Shown here in pieces: positions 7,824 through 16,498 of a DNA stretch of 64,000 nucleotides. This DNA is from Pontiella sulfatireligans (GTDB lineage Bacteria > Verrucomicrobiota > Kiritimatiellia > Kiritimatiellales > Pontiellaceae). The notes under the pieces are model-generated. The model made no database searches, had not been told where the DNA came from, and was given only the letters and a program-made list of their open reading frames with translations. The DNA is taken from NCBI RefSeq assembly GCF_900890705.1, contig NZ_CAAHFH010000001.1, forward strand, positions 2,108,001 through 2,172,000. Reading direction: 5' to 3'. Position 1 is the first letter of the stretch. Every line of letters starts with the position of its first letter. A program made the translations under genes and the position numbers.

Positions 7824-9752
7824 CTATGGAGTGGGGTTGAGTTTCCGGCGATCCTTGTTGACCTGGATGCCCTTTTTACGGGCCTGCGGATTAAACAGGC
7901 TGCCAGCAGGTTTATTACTTAGATTAATACTCAGTGATCTTGCGGGGAACCCTCCGGCGGCCACAATGCGATCCAGATGATCCCGAAGCCTCTCGCGCAT
8001 GGATGGGTTCCATGAAAGCGTTTCCAGGGCGGAGTAGAAGGGATCTTTTTGCTCCCCTTTCATGGTTTCCAGCCCTTGAATCAACGGATCGATACCAAAC
8101 GGAAACGCTCCTGCGCAACAACACGCCTCGGCCGCGGCCGCCGCCACCGCGGGATCGGGATCAGCAACAGCCGTGCGTAGTTCTGCCGGACACGCACCCA
8201 ACAGGCCCTGCGAGGCCAGCAGGCCCAAACCAGAAGCCCCCCAGAAACGAACTTCCGGGTGAACATCGCCTAAATAGGAAATTAAAATATTTCGATTTCC
8301 AGCATCCGGAACCGATGCGGTTTCGGCGGCCTCGTGCAACCGATTTAAATCATAATTCGTGTCTCGCACCCAATCATACAAAGCGACTCCCGGTTGTTTC
8401 ACCTTGGTCGTCGGCGGAAAAAACCCGAGATCCCCGCTTTCGCGGATATGTGCTGAAACGGCCGCGCGCATTTTTTCCAAGGTTTGGAAATAGTCGGAAT
8501 CGTCAGCCAGGTTGTTCAATTCGAACGGATCGACTTTTAAATCGAACAGCATTTCCGGAGCCTTTGACTGATACGGCTGCATCCACGCGGGATTAGCCGG
8601 TCCGGCTTCCGGCGTGCGGTGATCGAGTGCATATTGATCCCAACCGAGGTTTGAAGGCATTTGCCATTGGAACGCATTGCGCAGGCAAAACGGCTTATTC
8701 GGCAGATACGAACGGATATATTTCCAGCGCCCGTCCGTGACCGCGCGACAGGGATCGTAGTGTTTTTCCTGATTCGTCCGGAAGGCAAACTGCAGCGTCC
8801 GAGGCGCGGTTTCGTACGGCCCCATAAAGGCTTTGCCCTGCATGAATTCCGGCGGTTCTACACCAACCAGACTCAATAGGGTCGGAGCAAAGTCCACAAA
8901 GCCCACCAGTCGATCGGACTGCATGCCGGGCTTCATGTGCGATAAATATTCATATTTTTTCGGCAGGTGTACAACCATCGGAACGTGCAAGCCGGAATCA
9001 AAAGGGAAGCCTTTGCCGCGCGGCTGACAGCCGCCGTGATCGGAATAGACAAAGATAATGGTGTCGTCCGCAAGCCCGCGCTGCTCCAGATCCTTCAGGA
9101 AAAGCCCGACCCATTTATCGACGTCCTGAACGCCTTCAAGATGGAAGGCATAATCAGACCGCGTTTCTTTCAGGTCTGGAATATGCGGCGGCAATTGTAA
9201 TTTTGCCGGATCAAGCCCTTCTTTTGAAAAGTCGCGACGGCCTTCCAGAGTCACACTCGTGAGGCGGCTCATGTGCGTGATATTGGCGTTGAAAACGGCA
9301 AAAAACGGCTGATCCGTCTTGCGCTTCGGGCTGTTATAGGTCGCCTGGCCTCCACACTCGTTCCACATCGCTTTATGATTGCGCGTGGTGTTGTAATCCG
9401 TTTTCGAATTATTGGTGCAGTAGTAACCGGCCTTGCGCATCAGCTCCGGATAAAAAATGCCGGCCGGCGTATCCCACCGATGTCGGTGGTTATCCATGCC
9501 ATACGTCGTTGCATAGCAGCCCGTAATCAGGGTCGACCGGGCCGGAGAACAATACGGTGCGGACGAATAGGCATTCATGAACTGGATACCCCTTTTCGCG
9601 AGGCCATCCACGGTCGGCGTTAAAACGTTCGGATTGCCATAGCACCCGAACTCATAGGCACTCGTATCTTCAAACGTCAACCAAAGTACATTCGGCTGCT
9701 TTGCCTGCACCAAGCAACCGATCAACAGAATGATGCACATCAATCGCTTCAT
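7824..9752 (-). CDS. S1-family sulfatase with C-terminal HEAT-like region
   Basis: The 642-aa product begins with a lipoprotein-like or Sec signal (MKRLMCIILLIGCLVQA). The sulfatase signature C68-S-P-A-R72 carries the Cys that is converted to formylglycine. Metal-site blocks include NVLWLTFED near 21-29 and FVYSDHGG. The usual GKWHLG block is replaced by NNSKTDYN, as in one branch of S1 enzymes. Residues after about 520 (NILISYLGDVHPEVRFWGASGLG) look like HEAT repeats. Expected activity: hydrolysis of sulfate esters on algal polysaccharide in the periplasm. Maturation needs a formylglycine-generating or anSME enzyme, not present in the window. GGAGTTTGAG precedes the ATG. The TTCCAANNNTTGGAA palindrome lies inside the gene (8475-8489, encoding FQTLE). 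Confidence 0.93.
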   Translation of the reverse strand: MKRLMCIILLIGCLVQAKQPNVLWLTFEDTSAYEFGCYGNPNVLTPTVDGLAKRGIQFMNAYSSAPYCSPARSTLITGCYATTYGMDNHRHRWDTPAGIFYPELMRKAGYYCTNNSKTDYNTTRNHKAMWNECGGQATYNSPKRKTDQPFFAVFNANITHMSRLTSVTLEGRRDFSKEGLDPAKLQLPPHIPDLKETRSDYAFHLEGVQDVDKWVGLFLKDLEQRGLADDTIIFVYSDHGGCQPRGKGFPFDSGLHVPMVVHLPKKYEYLSHMKPGMQSDRLVGFVDFAPTLLSLVGVEPPEFMQGKAFMGPYETAPRTLQFAFRTNQEKHYDPCRAVTDGRWKYIRSYLPNKPFCLRNAFQWQMPSNLGWDQYALDHRTPEAGPANPAWMQPYQSKAPEMLFDLKVDPFELNNLADDSDYFQTLEKMRAAVSAHIRESGDLGFFPPTTKVKQPGVALYDWVRDTNYDLNRLHEAAETASVPDAGNRNILISYLGDVHPEVRFWGASGLGLLASQGLLGACPAELRTAVADPDPAVAAAAAEACCCAGAFPFGIDPLIQGLETMKGEQKDPFYSALETLSWNPSMRERLRDHLDRIVAAGGFPARSLSINLSNKPAGSLFNPQARKKGIQVNKDRRKLNPTP

Positions 9753-9855
9753 CTCAAACTCCTTATCTGTTCATTCATTTTTTATTCTTACTCTTAGGCT
9801 CTTCGTAAACTTTAGTGGCAATGAATATAGGAAGCCCTTTCTAAAAACTTTCCAG

Positions 9856-12249
9856 CTATTGCAGATTAACCCGATAGAAGACAGATGCAGGACGATCCGT
9901 ATTTTCAATCTCCCCCGACGCCCCATAGAGCGTGATGTCGTCGAAGCGGTTTCCATTAAGCTCAGCCGCTGCTCCATAAAGATAAAAGGTCCAGACCACA
10001 TTCTGGTCGCTGGAAAAATCAACAAAGTCCACTTCGTCATACTCCAGGGGAACATTGCCTTCCAGCATGACATACCCCTGGAGGATGAATGTCTCGGTCG
10101 CCCCGATGGTATAGCTGATATCCAACTTTCCGCCGCTTCCCCATTGATCCGTATAAAACGTGATCCTTTGGTAATCGACCGTGTTTCCATTCGGTTCGAC
10201 GGCAAAGGAGAACCAATCGCCTGCTGTTGAGGCCGCGCTCTGGCTTGCCATGGTCGATCCAGCCAGGTTGAACCCGTGCGAGCCGGATGCGGTATTGTCG
10301 TAAATGCTGTGCGACAATACAAACAGATCCTGACCGCCACCGGTCAATGACCCGCCCTGCGACAACCGGCTTGCCGTGGTGCTGGCTTCAGCATCGACGG
10401 AGTCGAACGCGGTTGTGTTGAAGTCGCCGTTGATCCCGGTCTGAGCATCGTAGAGCGCAATGACACTGCTCGGAGGGGCGATTGCTGCGCCGCGCAGCGT
10501 GATGTCGTCGAAGCGGGTCCCATTGGCGGTGGTCGGCGCTCCATACAGATAAAAGGTCCAGATGACATTCTCGCTGCTGGAAAAGTTGGCAAAGTCAACC
10601 TCCACCAAAGCGACGGAGGCATTCGCGCCCACGGGTTCATAGCTCTGGAGAACAAATGTTTCGGTTCCACCTACGGTATAGCTGACATCCACCTTGGCGC
10701 CGCTTAAATGCTGGTCCGCATAGAACGAGAGTGATGCATAGTCAACGGTTTCATCGTTCGATTGGAGCGTAAAGGAGAACCAGTCGCCCGCCGCTGCCGC
10801 CGCGCTCTGGCTGGCGAGATTGACGTCCGCCAAATTGAAGCCGGGCGAACCGGAGGCACTGGTATTAAACAACGCATTCGCCAGCACGAATGCAGCTGAG
10901 CCGCCGCCGGATAACGATCCGCCCTGTGCCAGACGCGTTGCCGTGGTGCCGCTTTCCGTATCCACGGAATCGAAGGCGTCGGTATTAAAATCGCCGTTGT
11001 TTGCGGTCTGGGCATCGTATAACGCTAAAATATTCGTGCCGCTGGGTTCTGCGCCGACATCCGCGCTCGACCACACGGTATTTGAGTCCACAGTCGATGC
11101 CGGATAATCCAATACGGTATCGGCCCACTCCAATAGATTAGTACTGTATTCCACTCGGTATGAATTCCCTGACTTACTGGGCCATGTGAGCGTAACGTTA
11201 TTGGTTGATGCAACGATGCCGGTTACCCGGAAAAATGAATTTGAATCGGTCGGGCTGGTTCCGGCTCGGAACTCAACCCCATCCTTCTGGCCATCTTCGT
11301 CAGAATCCGGATTTGCAGGATCCGTTCCCAACGCGATTTCCTGATCAGCCGACAGGCCGTCGGAATCCAGATCCAATGCCTCCAGCTCAATCATTTCCGC
11401 CGCGTGGACTGATCCGAGCACCGCCTGCCCCAACCCGGACAAATGGATGTTATAGTCGTCGTACGTGTCGCAGTCGTCTGCATCGGCAAACCCGGCACTA
11501 TCCACATTCGCGGCGACGGTTTCCTGCGCAAGCCGCACCGTGTAGGCACCGGTGGATGGATTTGTAATATCCGAATACTGGTTGAAAGAGAGGCCACCGA
11601 TGACAAATGGGAGGTTCAGCCCGCCGAAGACATCGGTGCGGACGCGGGCAATCAGGTCGGTTAGGTTTGCTTCATATAAAGGTGCATAGCTCGCGCCGGT
11701 GTCCGCCTCGCCCTGCTGCCAGATCATGCCGGTCAACTCATAGGTGTGCCCGGCGGCGGTCAGCGCGGCAAGCCCCTCGTCGACTGTCGTCAAAAAAATC
11801 GCATAAAGGTCGCCCGTCTCGGACCACTGCGAGTGCAGGTTGCTTCCGCCGTATGAATATTTAATGATCGCAATATTCTTCGATGGAAAAGCGGAGGCAA
11901 GGTCATGCCCGAATGTTACCTCCGGCCCAAACTCAATCACACCGGGTGTCGCCGGCGGACTATTTTTTCCATGCCCCGATCCCGGCGCCAGATCAATCCA
12001 CGCGTCTTCAGGCAACATATTGTTATCAGCTCCAGCCAGCGTCTTGTGATAGTAGAACTGCACATTGGTCTGGGCTGCCTGTAGTCCGGCCGACAGCTCG
12101 GCGGCATCGCCCCGCCCCGTTGCGTTGGACTGCCCTCCGATCAGATAAACCTTATAATGTTTTGCATGAGAAATGGATTGCAATGAAACCCATAAAATCA
12201 ACATCATGACGGCTCTCTTTCGGCCCGTTTCTATATTAAAAAAATGCAT
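9856..12249 (-). CDS. secreted SASA/CE6-like acetylesterase with duplicated C-terminal module
   Basis: The 797-aa product has a hydrophobic leader (MMLILWVSLQSISHA; the ATG at 12249 has a GGAG site, and a later ATG is possible). The N-terminal esterase domain shows YLIGGQSNATGRG (catalytic Ser about 41), MIWQQGEADTG and IHLSGLGQ, as in DUF303 carbohydrate esterases. A Ca-binding, thrombospondin-3-like stretch follows (DLDSDGLSADQEIALGTDP, about 285-335). Two homologous modules of about 180 residues (about 405-590 and 595-780) each begin ALYDAQT..NGDFNT and contain RL.QGGSL.GGG and NRFDDITL or TRFDDITL, probably carbohydrate-binding. The last residues (SVFYRVNLQ) match the FYRV tail of the first esterase. 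It acts outside the cytoplasm. Confidence 0.85.
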   Translation of the reverse strand: MHFFNIETGRKRAVMMLILWVSLQSISHAKHYKVYLIGGQSNATGRGDAAELSAGLQAAQTNVQFYYHKTLAGADNNMLPEDAWIDLAPGSGHGKNSPPATPGVIEFGPEVTFGHDLASAFPSKNIAIIKYSYGGSNLHSQWSETGDLYAIFLTTVDEGLAALTAAGHTYELTGMIWQQGEADTGASYAPLYEANLTDLIARVRTDVFGGLNLPFVIGGLSFNQYSDITNPSTGAYTVRLAQETVAANVDSAGFADADDCDTYDDYNIHLSGLGQAVLGSVHAAEMIELEALDLDSDGLSADQEIALGTDPANPDSDEDGQKDGVEFRAGTSPTDSNSFFRVTGIVASTNNVTLTWPSKSGNSYRVEYSTNLLEWADTVLDYPASTVDSNTVWSSADVGAEPSGTNILALYDAQTANNGDFNTDAFDSVDTESGTTATRLAQGGSLSGGGSAAFVLANALFNTSASGSPGFNLADVNLASQSAAAAAGDWFSFTLQSNDETVDYASLSFYADQHLSGAKVDVSYTVGGTETFVLQSYEPVGANASVALVEVDFANFSSSENVIWTFYLYGAPTTANGTRFDDITLRGAAIAPPSSVIALYDAQTGINGDFNTTAFDSVDAEASTTASRLSQGGSLTGGGQDLFVLSHSIYDNTASGSHGFNLAGSTMASQSAASTAGDWFSFAVEPNGNTVDYQRITFYTDQWGSGGKLDISYTIGATETFILQGYVMLEGNVPLEYDEVDFVDFSSDQNVVWTFYLYGAAAELNGNRFDDITLYGASGEIENTDRPASVFYRVNLQ

Positions 12250-12288
12250 CTAATTCTCCAACCTAAGGTGCTGTCGTTTCATTGGCAT

Positions 12289-13353
12289 CTACTTTGAACC
12301 GGAGCGGGACTTATTCGGGCTTTTGATTCGAAAAAGGCAGGAGTGACTGCCCCTTCCACCATTCAGATTTACGCCCGATGCAACATAGAGATACGTCGGG
12401 TGTCCATCCTGCAGAAGCACCTGCGGACGCTCCATCTTCTTACTGCGCAGCACCTTGGCTTTGGCAAGCAACGGCGCATCCAGATACTGACTCATTTTAT
12501 CGTAACCCAGCATGGGCTCAGAAAAATGAATTCCATCGTCCGATGGCCAGAGATAGCCGGTTCCTGCTTTGTTGTGCGTGGTCAGAAGATAGACCTTTCC
12601 ATTCTCACAAAAGGCATACCCATCCTCAATCGTCGTTGAGTTGCTCGTCAACGGTTCAGGCATAAATTTATAGGGTCCGTCAACCTGATCAGCAACCGCA
12701 ACACCCATACGACGAACATCACCTTTTACCATCGCCTTGTAATACAGCAAAAAACGACCGTCAGGATGTGCTAAGAGCGCGGGATTATTCACCCCGACCG
12801 TTGATTGATAACTCCAGATGGAAGGGTCGGTCGGAGGCGCAAGAATCATCCCGTTATCCCCCGCCTTTTTCCAGGGGCCTTCGGGACGATCGGCAATCAT
12901 CATTCCGATCCGCTGCGATGCAACCTGTTCACTTTTCACTCCGCCGGCATTGGCGATGTAGGTGAGCACATAGCGGCCGGCCACTTTCTGTATCGTGGGA
13001 TTATGCGGCGACTGGAAATCCCAGGCTCCTTTTTCCCCGCTCCCCTTCACCACCACCTCCTGGAATACAAAAGGGCCTTCCGGACTGTCACTCACATAGC
13101 GGGCAATTTCGCAATGGGTTAACCAGGCCTTGAATTGTTCCTTGAGGGGCCAGCGTGCAACAAAGAGATGCGTCTTTCCTTCCGGCCCGATAACCGGGCT
13201 CGACCCCCAAACATGATAGTCCGGTTCCTCAACCGCAACCCCGACATATTCCAGGCGATCCGCCCAGGAACGATCCAGATGTTCTTCCCCGGAAACCGTG
13301 AGTGCACCGATGGTAGCCAGCAGCCCCGCGAATAACATCAAGTTTATCTTCAT
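12289..13353 (-). CDS. secreted five-bladed beta-propeller protein, GH43-like (paralog 2 of 3)
   Basis: The 354-aa product has a signal peptide (MKINLMLFAGLLATIGALTVSG). It carries the same landmarks as its paralogs: YHVWGSSPVIGPEGKTHLFV, ARWPLKEQFKAW, SPHNPTIQKVAGRYVLTY, VGVNNPALLAHPDGRFLLYY and MERPQVLLQDGHPTYLYVAS. It is the most divergent of the three. The gene is 39 bases downstream of nothing on its own strand (the plus-strand island begins at 13.5 kb), so its promoter should be in 13354-13500. GGAAAG lies before the ATG. Propeller glycosidase or lyase-like oligosaccharide processing is inferred, not shown. Confidence 0.75.
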   Translation of the reverse strand: MKINLMLFAGLLATIGALTVSGEEHLDRSWADRLEYVGVAVEEPDYHVWGSSPVIGPEGKTHLFVARWPLKEQFKAWLTHCEIARYVSDSPEGPFVFQEVVVKGSGEKGAWDFQSPHNPTIQKVAGRYVLTYIANAGGVKSEQVASQRIGMMIADRPEGPWKKAGDNGMILAPPTDPSIWSYQSTVGVNNPALLAHPDGRFLLYYKAMVKGDVRRMGVAVADQVDGPYKFMPEPLTSNSTTIEDGYAFCENGKVYLLTTHNKAGTGYLWPSDDGIHFSEPMLGYDKMSQYLDAPLLAKAKVLRSKKMERPQVLLQDGHPTYLYVASGVNLNGGRGSHSCLFRIKSPNKSRSGSK

Positions 13354-13500
13354 ATTTCTTTCCTATATAATTACTAAAAACTTCATTTGCATAGAGACCA
13401 AGCTGATCCAGTCCCTTCTCGAAAAACGATTCAGCATATATATACGTAAACGCCAAACCGACCTACAGTATGACAAAAATCGCACGGAACTATTTTCAAT

Positions 13501-13528
13501 TTGCAGATGACATAACGGATGCTATATT
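13501..13528 (+). promoter_or_regulatory. possible sigma-70 promoter for the XRE/RadC/Fic island
   Basis: TTGCAG (13501-13506) and TATATT (13523-13528) are separated by 16 bases and lie 37 bases before the XRE start codon. Both hexamers are close to the consensus TTGACA/TATAAT. No experimental support is available. Confidence 0.35.
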
Positions 13529-13564
13529 TCCTGTTACCTATCAAGTGCGGAGGAAAGTGAAATC

Positions 13565-13777
13565 ATGAACGATGAACAGAACAATTTTGGTGCACACGTA
13601 AAAACCGTCCGTTCGCAGCTCAAATTAAGTCAGGAAGATTTTGCTCATGCTCTTGGTGTCAGCTTCGCTACGGTGAATCGTTGGGAGAATGGCAAGACGT
13701 CACCTTCTAAATTGGCCAAAAAACAATTTGTCTCCTTCTGCAAAGAACAACGCGAAAAGGGAGCACTTCATGACTGA
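13565..13777 (+). CDS. XRE-family helix-turn-helix regulator
   Basis: This 70-aa protein is a single HTH domain: RSQLKLSQEDFAHALGVSFATVNRWENGKTSPS is the typical Cro/C1 helix-turn-helix, with the recognition helix at SFATVNRWE. GGAGGAAAG precedes the ATG. The gene overlaps the radC-like gene by 8 bases, so the two are translationally coupled. The small XRE protein may be autoregulatory for this plus-strand island, which interrupts the minus-strand polysaccharide genes. It could act as an antitoxin-like or element regulator, but nothing in the sequence decides this. Confidence 0.85.
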   Translation: MNDEQNNFGAHVKTVRSQLKLSQEDFAHALGVSFATVNRWENGKTSPSKLAKKQFVSFCKEQREKGALHD

Positions 13778-14237
13778 ACGCTTTCCCATTCGAAAATGGC
13801 CTGAAGGGGAACGGCCACGAGAGAAATTGATTCAATGCGGAGCAGAGTCCCTGACTGATGCGGAACTCGTGGCGATTCTCCTTCGAGTCGGCAATGAAGG
13901 TTCTTCAGCCATCGATATGGGACGCTTACTCGTTGATGAATTGGGCGGACTTCAAGGAATCGATAGAGCACACACCGAAGAAATCATGGCAATTAAAGGG
14001 TTGGGCATTGCCAAGACCGCTCAGCTCAAAGCTGCCATCGAAATCGGGAAACGTGTGCGCAGGCTGAATGTTCTACCGATGTCGTTTGATTCCGCAGAGG
14101 CGATTGCAGCCTATTGTTACCCCAAATTTGAAGGAAAGCGCGATGAGCAGTTTATTGCCCTGTTGCTAGACGGGCAGAACAATCTTTTGGCTGAACGTTT
14201 GATTTCTGAAGGCATACCCACTCAGTCGGTCGTTTAA
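13770..14237 (+). pseudogene. RadC-like protein lacking the catalytic JAMM end
   Basis: The 155-aa product from the ATG at 13770 (AAGGGAG upstream) matches the N-terminal and central parts of RadC: RPREKLIQCGAESLTDAELVAILLRVG, then the helix-hairpin-helix GLGIAKTAQLKAAIEIGKR, and [24 protein letters not shown]. Full RadC proteins are about 225 aa and continue after TQSVV into HPREVF and the JAMM motif (HNHPSGDP). Here the frame stops at TQSVV-TAA and only 5 bases separate it from the Fic gene. No JAMM remnant is found downstream, so this is a clean truncation, probably at a recombination junction. A residual DNA-binding role cannot be excluded. Confidence 0.85.
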
Positions 14238-14242
14238 TCATC

Positions 14243-15283
14243 ATGAACTCATTCAACCCAAAATTCACAATCACCAACCGAATGACGTCCGCAATTACGC
14301 AGATTGAACGAGCGCGCGGATTTTTGGAAGCGGCGCGGTTGTCGGAGGACTGGGTGCGGGACATGGGCGCTGAGGCGTTGATCAAAGAGGCGCATCACAC
14401 GACCCATATTGAAGGAACGCATTTGACGTTGGATCAGGCGGAGCGGTTATGGCGCGGCGAAGCCGTCCCAGAAGCTGACCCTGATGATACACGCGAGCTA
14501 TTAAATTACCGTTCTGCTTTTGAATATGTTTCTGAGTGCCTGGACAGTGGAGACCCGATCCATGAACGAATGATTCGGGAGATTCACCGAAAATTAGTGG
14601 AAGGTGTTCGTGGGGGTAAAGCCGACCCCGGCAATTATCGCCGACTTCAGAACTATGTTGCCAACGCTGCAACTGGCGAAGTCATCTATACCCCGCCTTC
14701 GGCCGTCGAAGTGCCGATCATGATGTCGGAAATGGTAAAGTGGCTGAATGCCGAGCTGGATATCCATCCCGTGCTGATAAGCGGCATCGCCCAGTTTCAA
14801 CTAGTACATATCCATCCTTTTTTGGATGGCAACGGCCGCGCATCCCGTTTGCTGTCGACCCTCTGCCTGTACAAAGCTGGCTACGACTTCAAGCGCCTAT
14901 TCACCATCAGCGAATACTACGACCGAGACCGGCCTACCTTCTACAAAAAGATCCAGAGCGTCCGCGAAAACAGTATGGATATGACCAACTGGCTCGACTA
15001 CTTCATCACCGGTCTCGAAACCCAAATGATCGAAGTGAAAGAACGTGGAGAACAGGTCATCCGCCGTGATGTTCTTGTGCAAAAATACGGACTGAATGAG
15101 CGCCAAACAAAAGCGCTCGATTTGTTAATGAAGAGCACTTCTGTGCATATTTCTAAAGTTGAAGAACTTTGTCCCGGCGTAACCCGCCGGACTTTACAAC
15201 GGGATATGAACGGCCTGATCGAGCTCAACCTTATTCGCATCACGGGTTCAGCCCGTCAATCGAATTATGAATTCATCAAATAG
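14243..15283 (+). CDS. Fic-domain AMPylase-type protein with C-terminal winged helix
   Basis: The 346-aa product carries the complete Fic motif H191[11 protein letters not shown]202 and an N-terminal inhibitory motif TTHIEG (53-58), matching (S/T)xxxE(G/N), so it is a class II, self-inhibited Fic protein. Fic enzymes transfer AMP (or other nucleotide phosphates) to target hydroxyls. The C-terminal 80 residues ([12 protein letters not shown] to [17 protein letters not shown]) form a winged-helix DNA-binding domain, a common Fic architecture. No Shine-Dalgarno is obvious, and it probably depends on coupling to the truncated radC upstream. It may be a stress or toxin-like regulator; the target is unknown. 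Confidence 0.92.
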   Translation: MNSFNPKFTITNRMTSAITQIERARGFLEAARLSEDWVRDMGAEALIKEAHHTTHIEGTHLTLDQAERLWRGEAVPEADPDDTRELLNYRSAFEYVSECLDSGDPIHERMIREIHRKLVEGVRGGKADPGNYRRLQNYVANAATGEVIYTPPSAVEVPIMMSEMVKWLNAELDIHPVLISGIAQFQLVHIHPFLDGNGRASRLLSTLCLYKAGYDFKRLFTISEYYDRDRPTFYKKIQSVRENSMDMTNWLDYFITGLETQMIEVKERGEQVIRRDVLVQKYGLNERQTKALDLLMKSTSVHISKVEELCPGVTRRTLQRDMNGLIELNLIRITGSARQSNYEFIK

Positions 15284-15535
15284 TATTGCGACATTTCGTG
15301 TCAGAGTATCGCGACAAATTGCGACATGGCCTCATTCAGAATCGAGCTTGCGGAATAAAAATACATGCCACGACGAGCCGGCTCTATGATTTGCGCTTCG
15401 TTGCTGTCGTTCCTCCAGCCCAGCTCGCCACTGGCTCGGTTCGTCATTTTGGAAGATGGTTACAGCAGCAGGTCACTGACTATGTTTTCACGACGAGGAC
15501 CATTCCTATCAGCAACAGTCAATTTTCTGATTTAG

Positions 15536-16477
15536 CTATCTATTATCTGGGTCATTGTTCAGCGTAAGGACATCGTCGGAAAGCACTGGCTTTTTATCCG
15601 TCAGTCCAAAGACGTTCGCCGTATGTGCCAGCAGCGCCTCGGTGGTCGCTGTCAGATACGGTTCTTTATTACAGAAAGCGTGTCCGGCCCCTTCATAGAC
15701 CAGCACCTCGGCCGCACCGCCCTTTTTGCGCAGGGCCTCTGCAAACCGGTATGACTGCCGGATATCAATCGTGGTATCAGCTGTGCCGTGGTAGAGAAAT
15801 GTGTCCGGCGGCGGTGTCTTAATATTGTACAGAGCAGAGGCCGCCTTTTTTTCCTTTTCGGTCGTGCCGGTATAGTTTCCGCCACCGAAACGACTGCGAT
15901 CCCGGTTGAAGGCATCAAACAATCCGTTATACCCGTCGTAGCAGATGCACTCCGGCGTCATCTGGGCCGCAAGGGCCGAAAGGTGCCCGCCCGCCGAACT
16001 GCCCGCTAATCCGACCCTGGAAAAATCGAGGTTCAACTCGGCAGCATGCTGTCGGACATAATCAATGGCATCCATGACATCGCTGAGGGCCTCTGTAACT
16101 TTCGCACCCTGACTTTTCCAGCGGTATTCCAGACGCACCCCGGCCATTCCGTGTTCTGCCAAGACAAACGACTGATGTGTAAATACGGACTTGCTGCCGG
16201 AAACCCAGCCGCCGCCATGAACATAGAAGACCACCGGGAACGGTCCGCCTTCCTTCGGGCGTTCGATCCGAAAATCCAGTTCCAACATACGGCCATCCGG
16301 AAGCGAAACCGTTTTGAAAACGATTTTATCCGAGCTGACATCAGGATATTTCGCCTGATATTCAGCGGCAGCTTTTTCGGCAACTGCCTGTTGTTTTTCC
16401 CAGGTGGCTCCGCCATAGGCGACCACTGAAACCAGCACAAAACAACTCAACCAGATCCTCTTCATCGTCGTCCGCAT
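15536..16477 (-). CDS. secreted alpha/beta-hydrolase esterase
   Basis: The 313-aa product has a signal peptide (MKRIWLSCFVLVSVVAYGGA, if started at the second Met, 16465). Oxyanion motif HGGGW lies at about 87-91, the nucleophile motif G-S-S161-A-G-G at 159-164, with acid D234 (YHGTAD) and base H266 (YEGAGHAF), giving a complete triad of the hormone-sensitive-lipase/BD-FAE type. Such enzymes remove acetyl or feruloyl groups from polysaccharides. It lies 21 bases after a sulfatase gene on the same strand, so co-transcription is likely. Substrate is unproven. Confidence 0.88.
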   Translation of the reverse strand: MRTTMKRIWLSCFVLVSVVAYGGATWEKQQAVAEKAAAEYQAKYPDVSSDKIVFKTVSLPDGRMLELDFRIERPKEGGPFPVVFYVHGGGWVSGSKSVFTHQSFVLAEHGMAGVRLEYRWKSQGAKVTEALSDVMDAIDYVRQHAAELNLDFSRVGLAGSSAGGHLSALAAQMTPECICYDGYNGLFDAFNRDRSRFGGGNYTGTTEKEKKAASALYNIKTPPPDTFLYHGTADTTIDIRQSYRFAEALRKKGGAAEVLVYEGAGHAFCNKEPYLTATTEALLAHTANVFGLTDKKPVLSDDVLTLNNDPDNR

Positions 16478-16498
16478 CCGTTAGCTTCTTTTCCGGGG

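Noticed and set aside
15284..15535. Remaining half of radC after the Fic gene
   Set aside because: All frames were examined for the JAMM motif HNHPSGD and none was found; only short TTGCGACAT direct repeats are seen.
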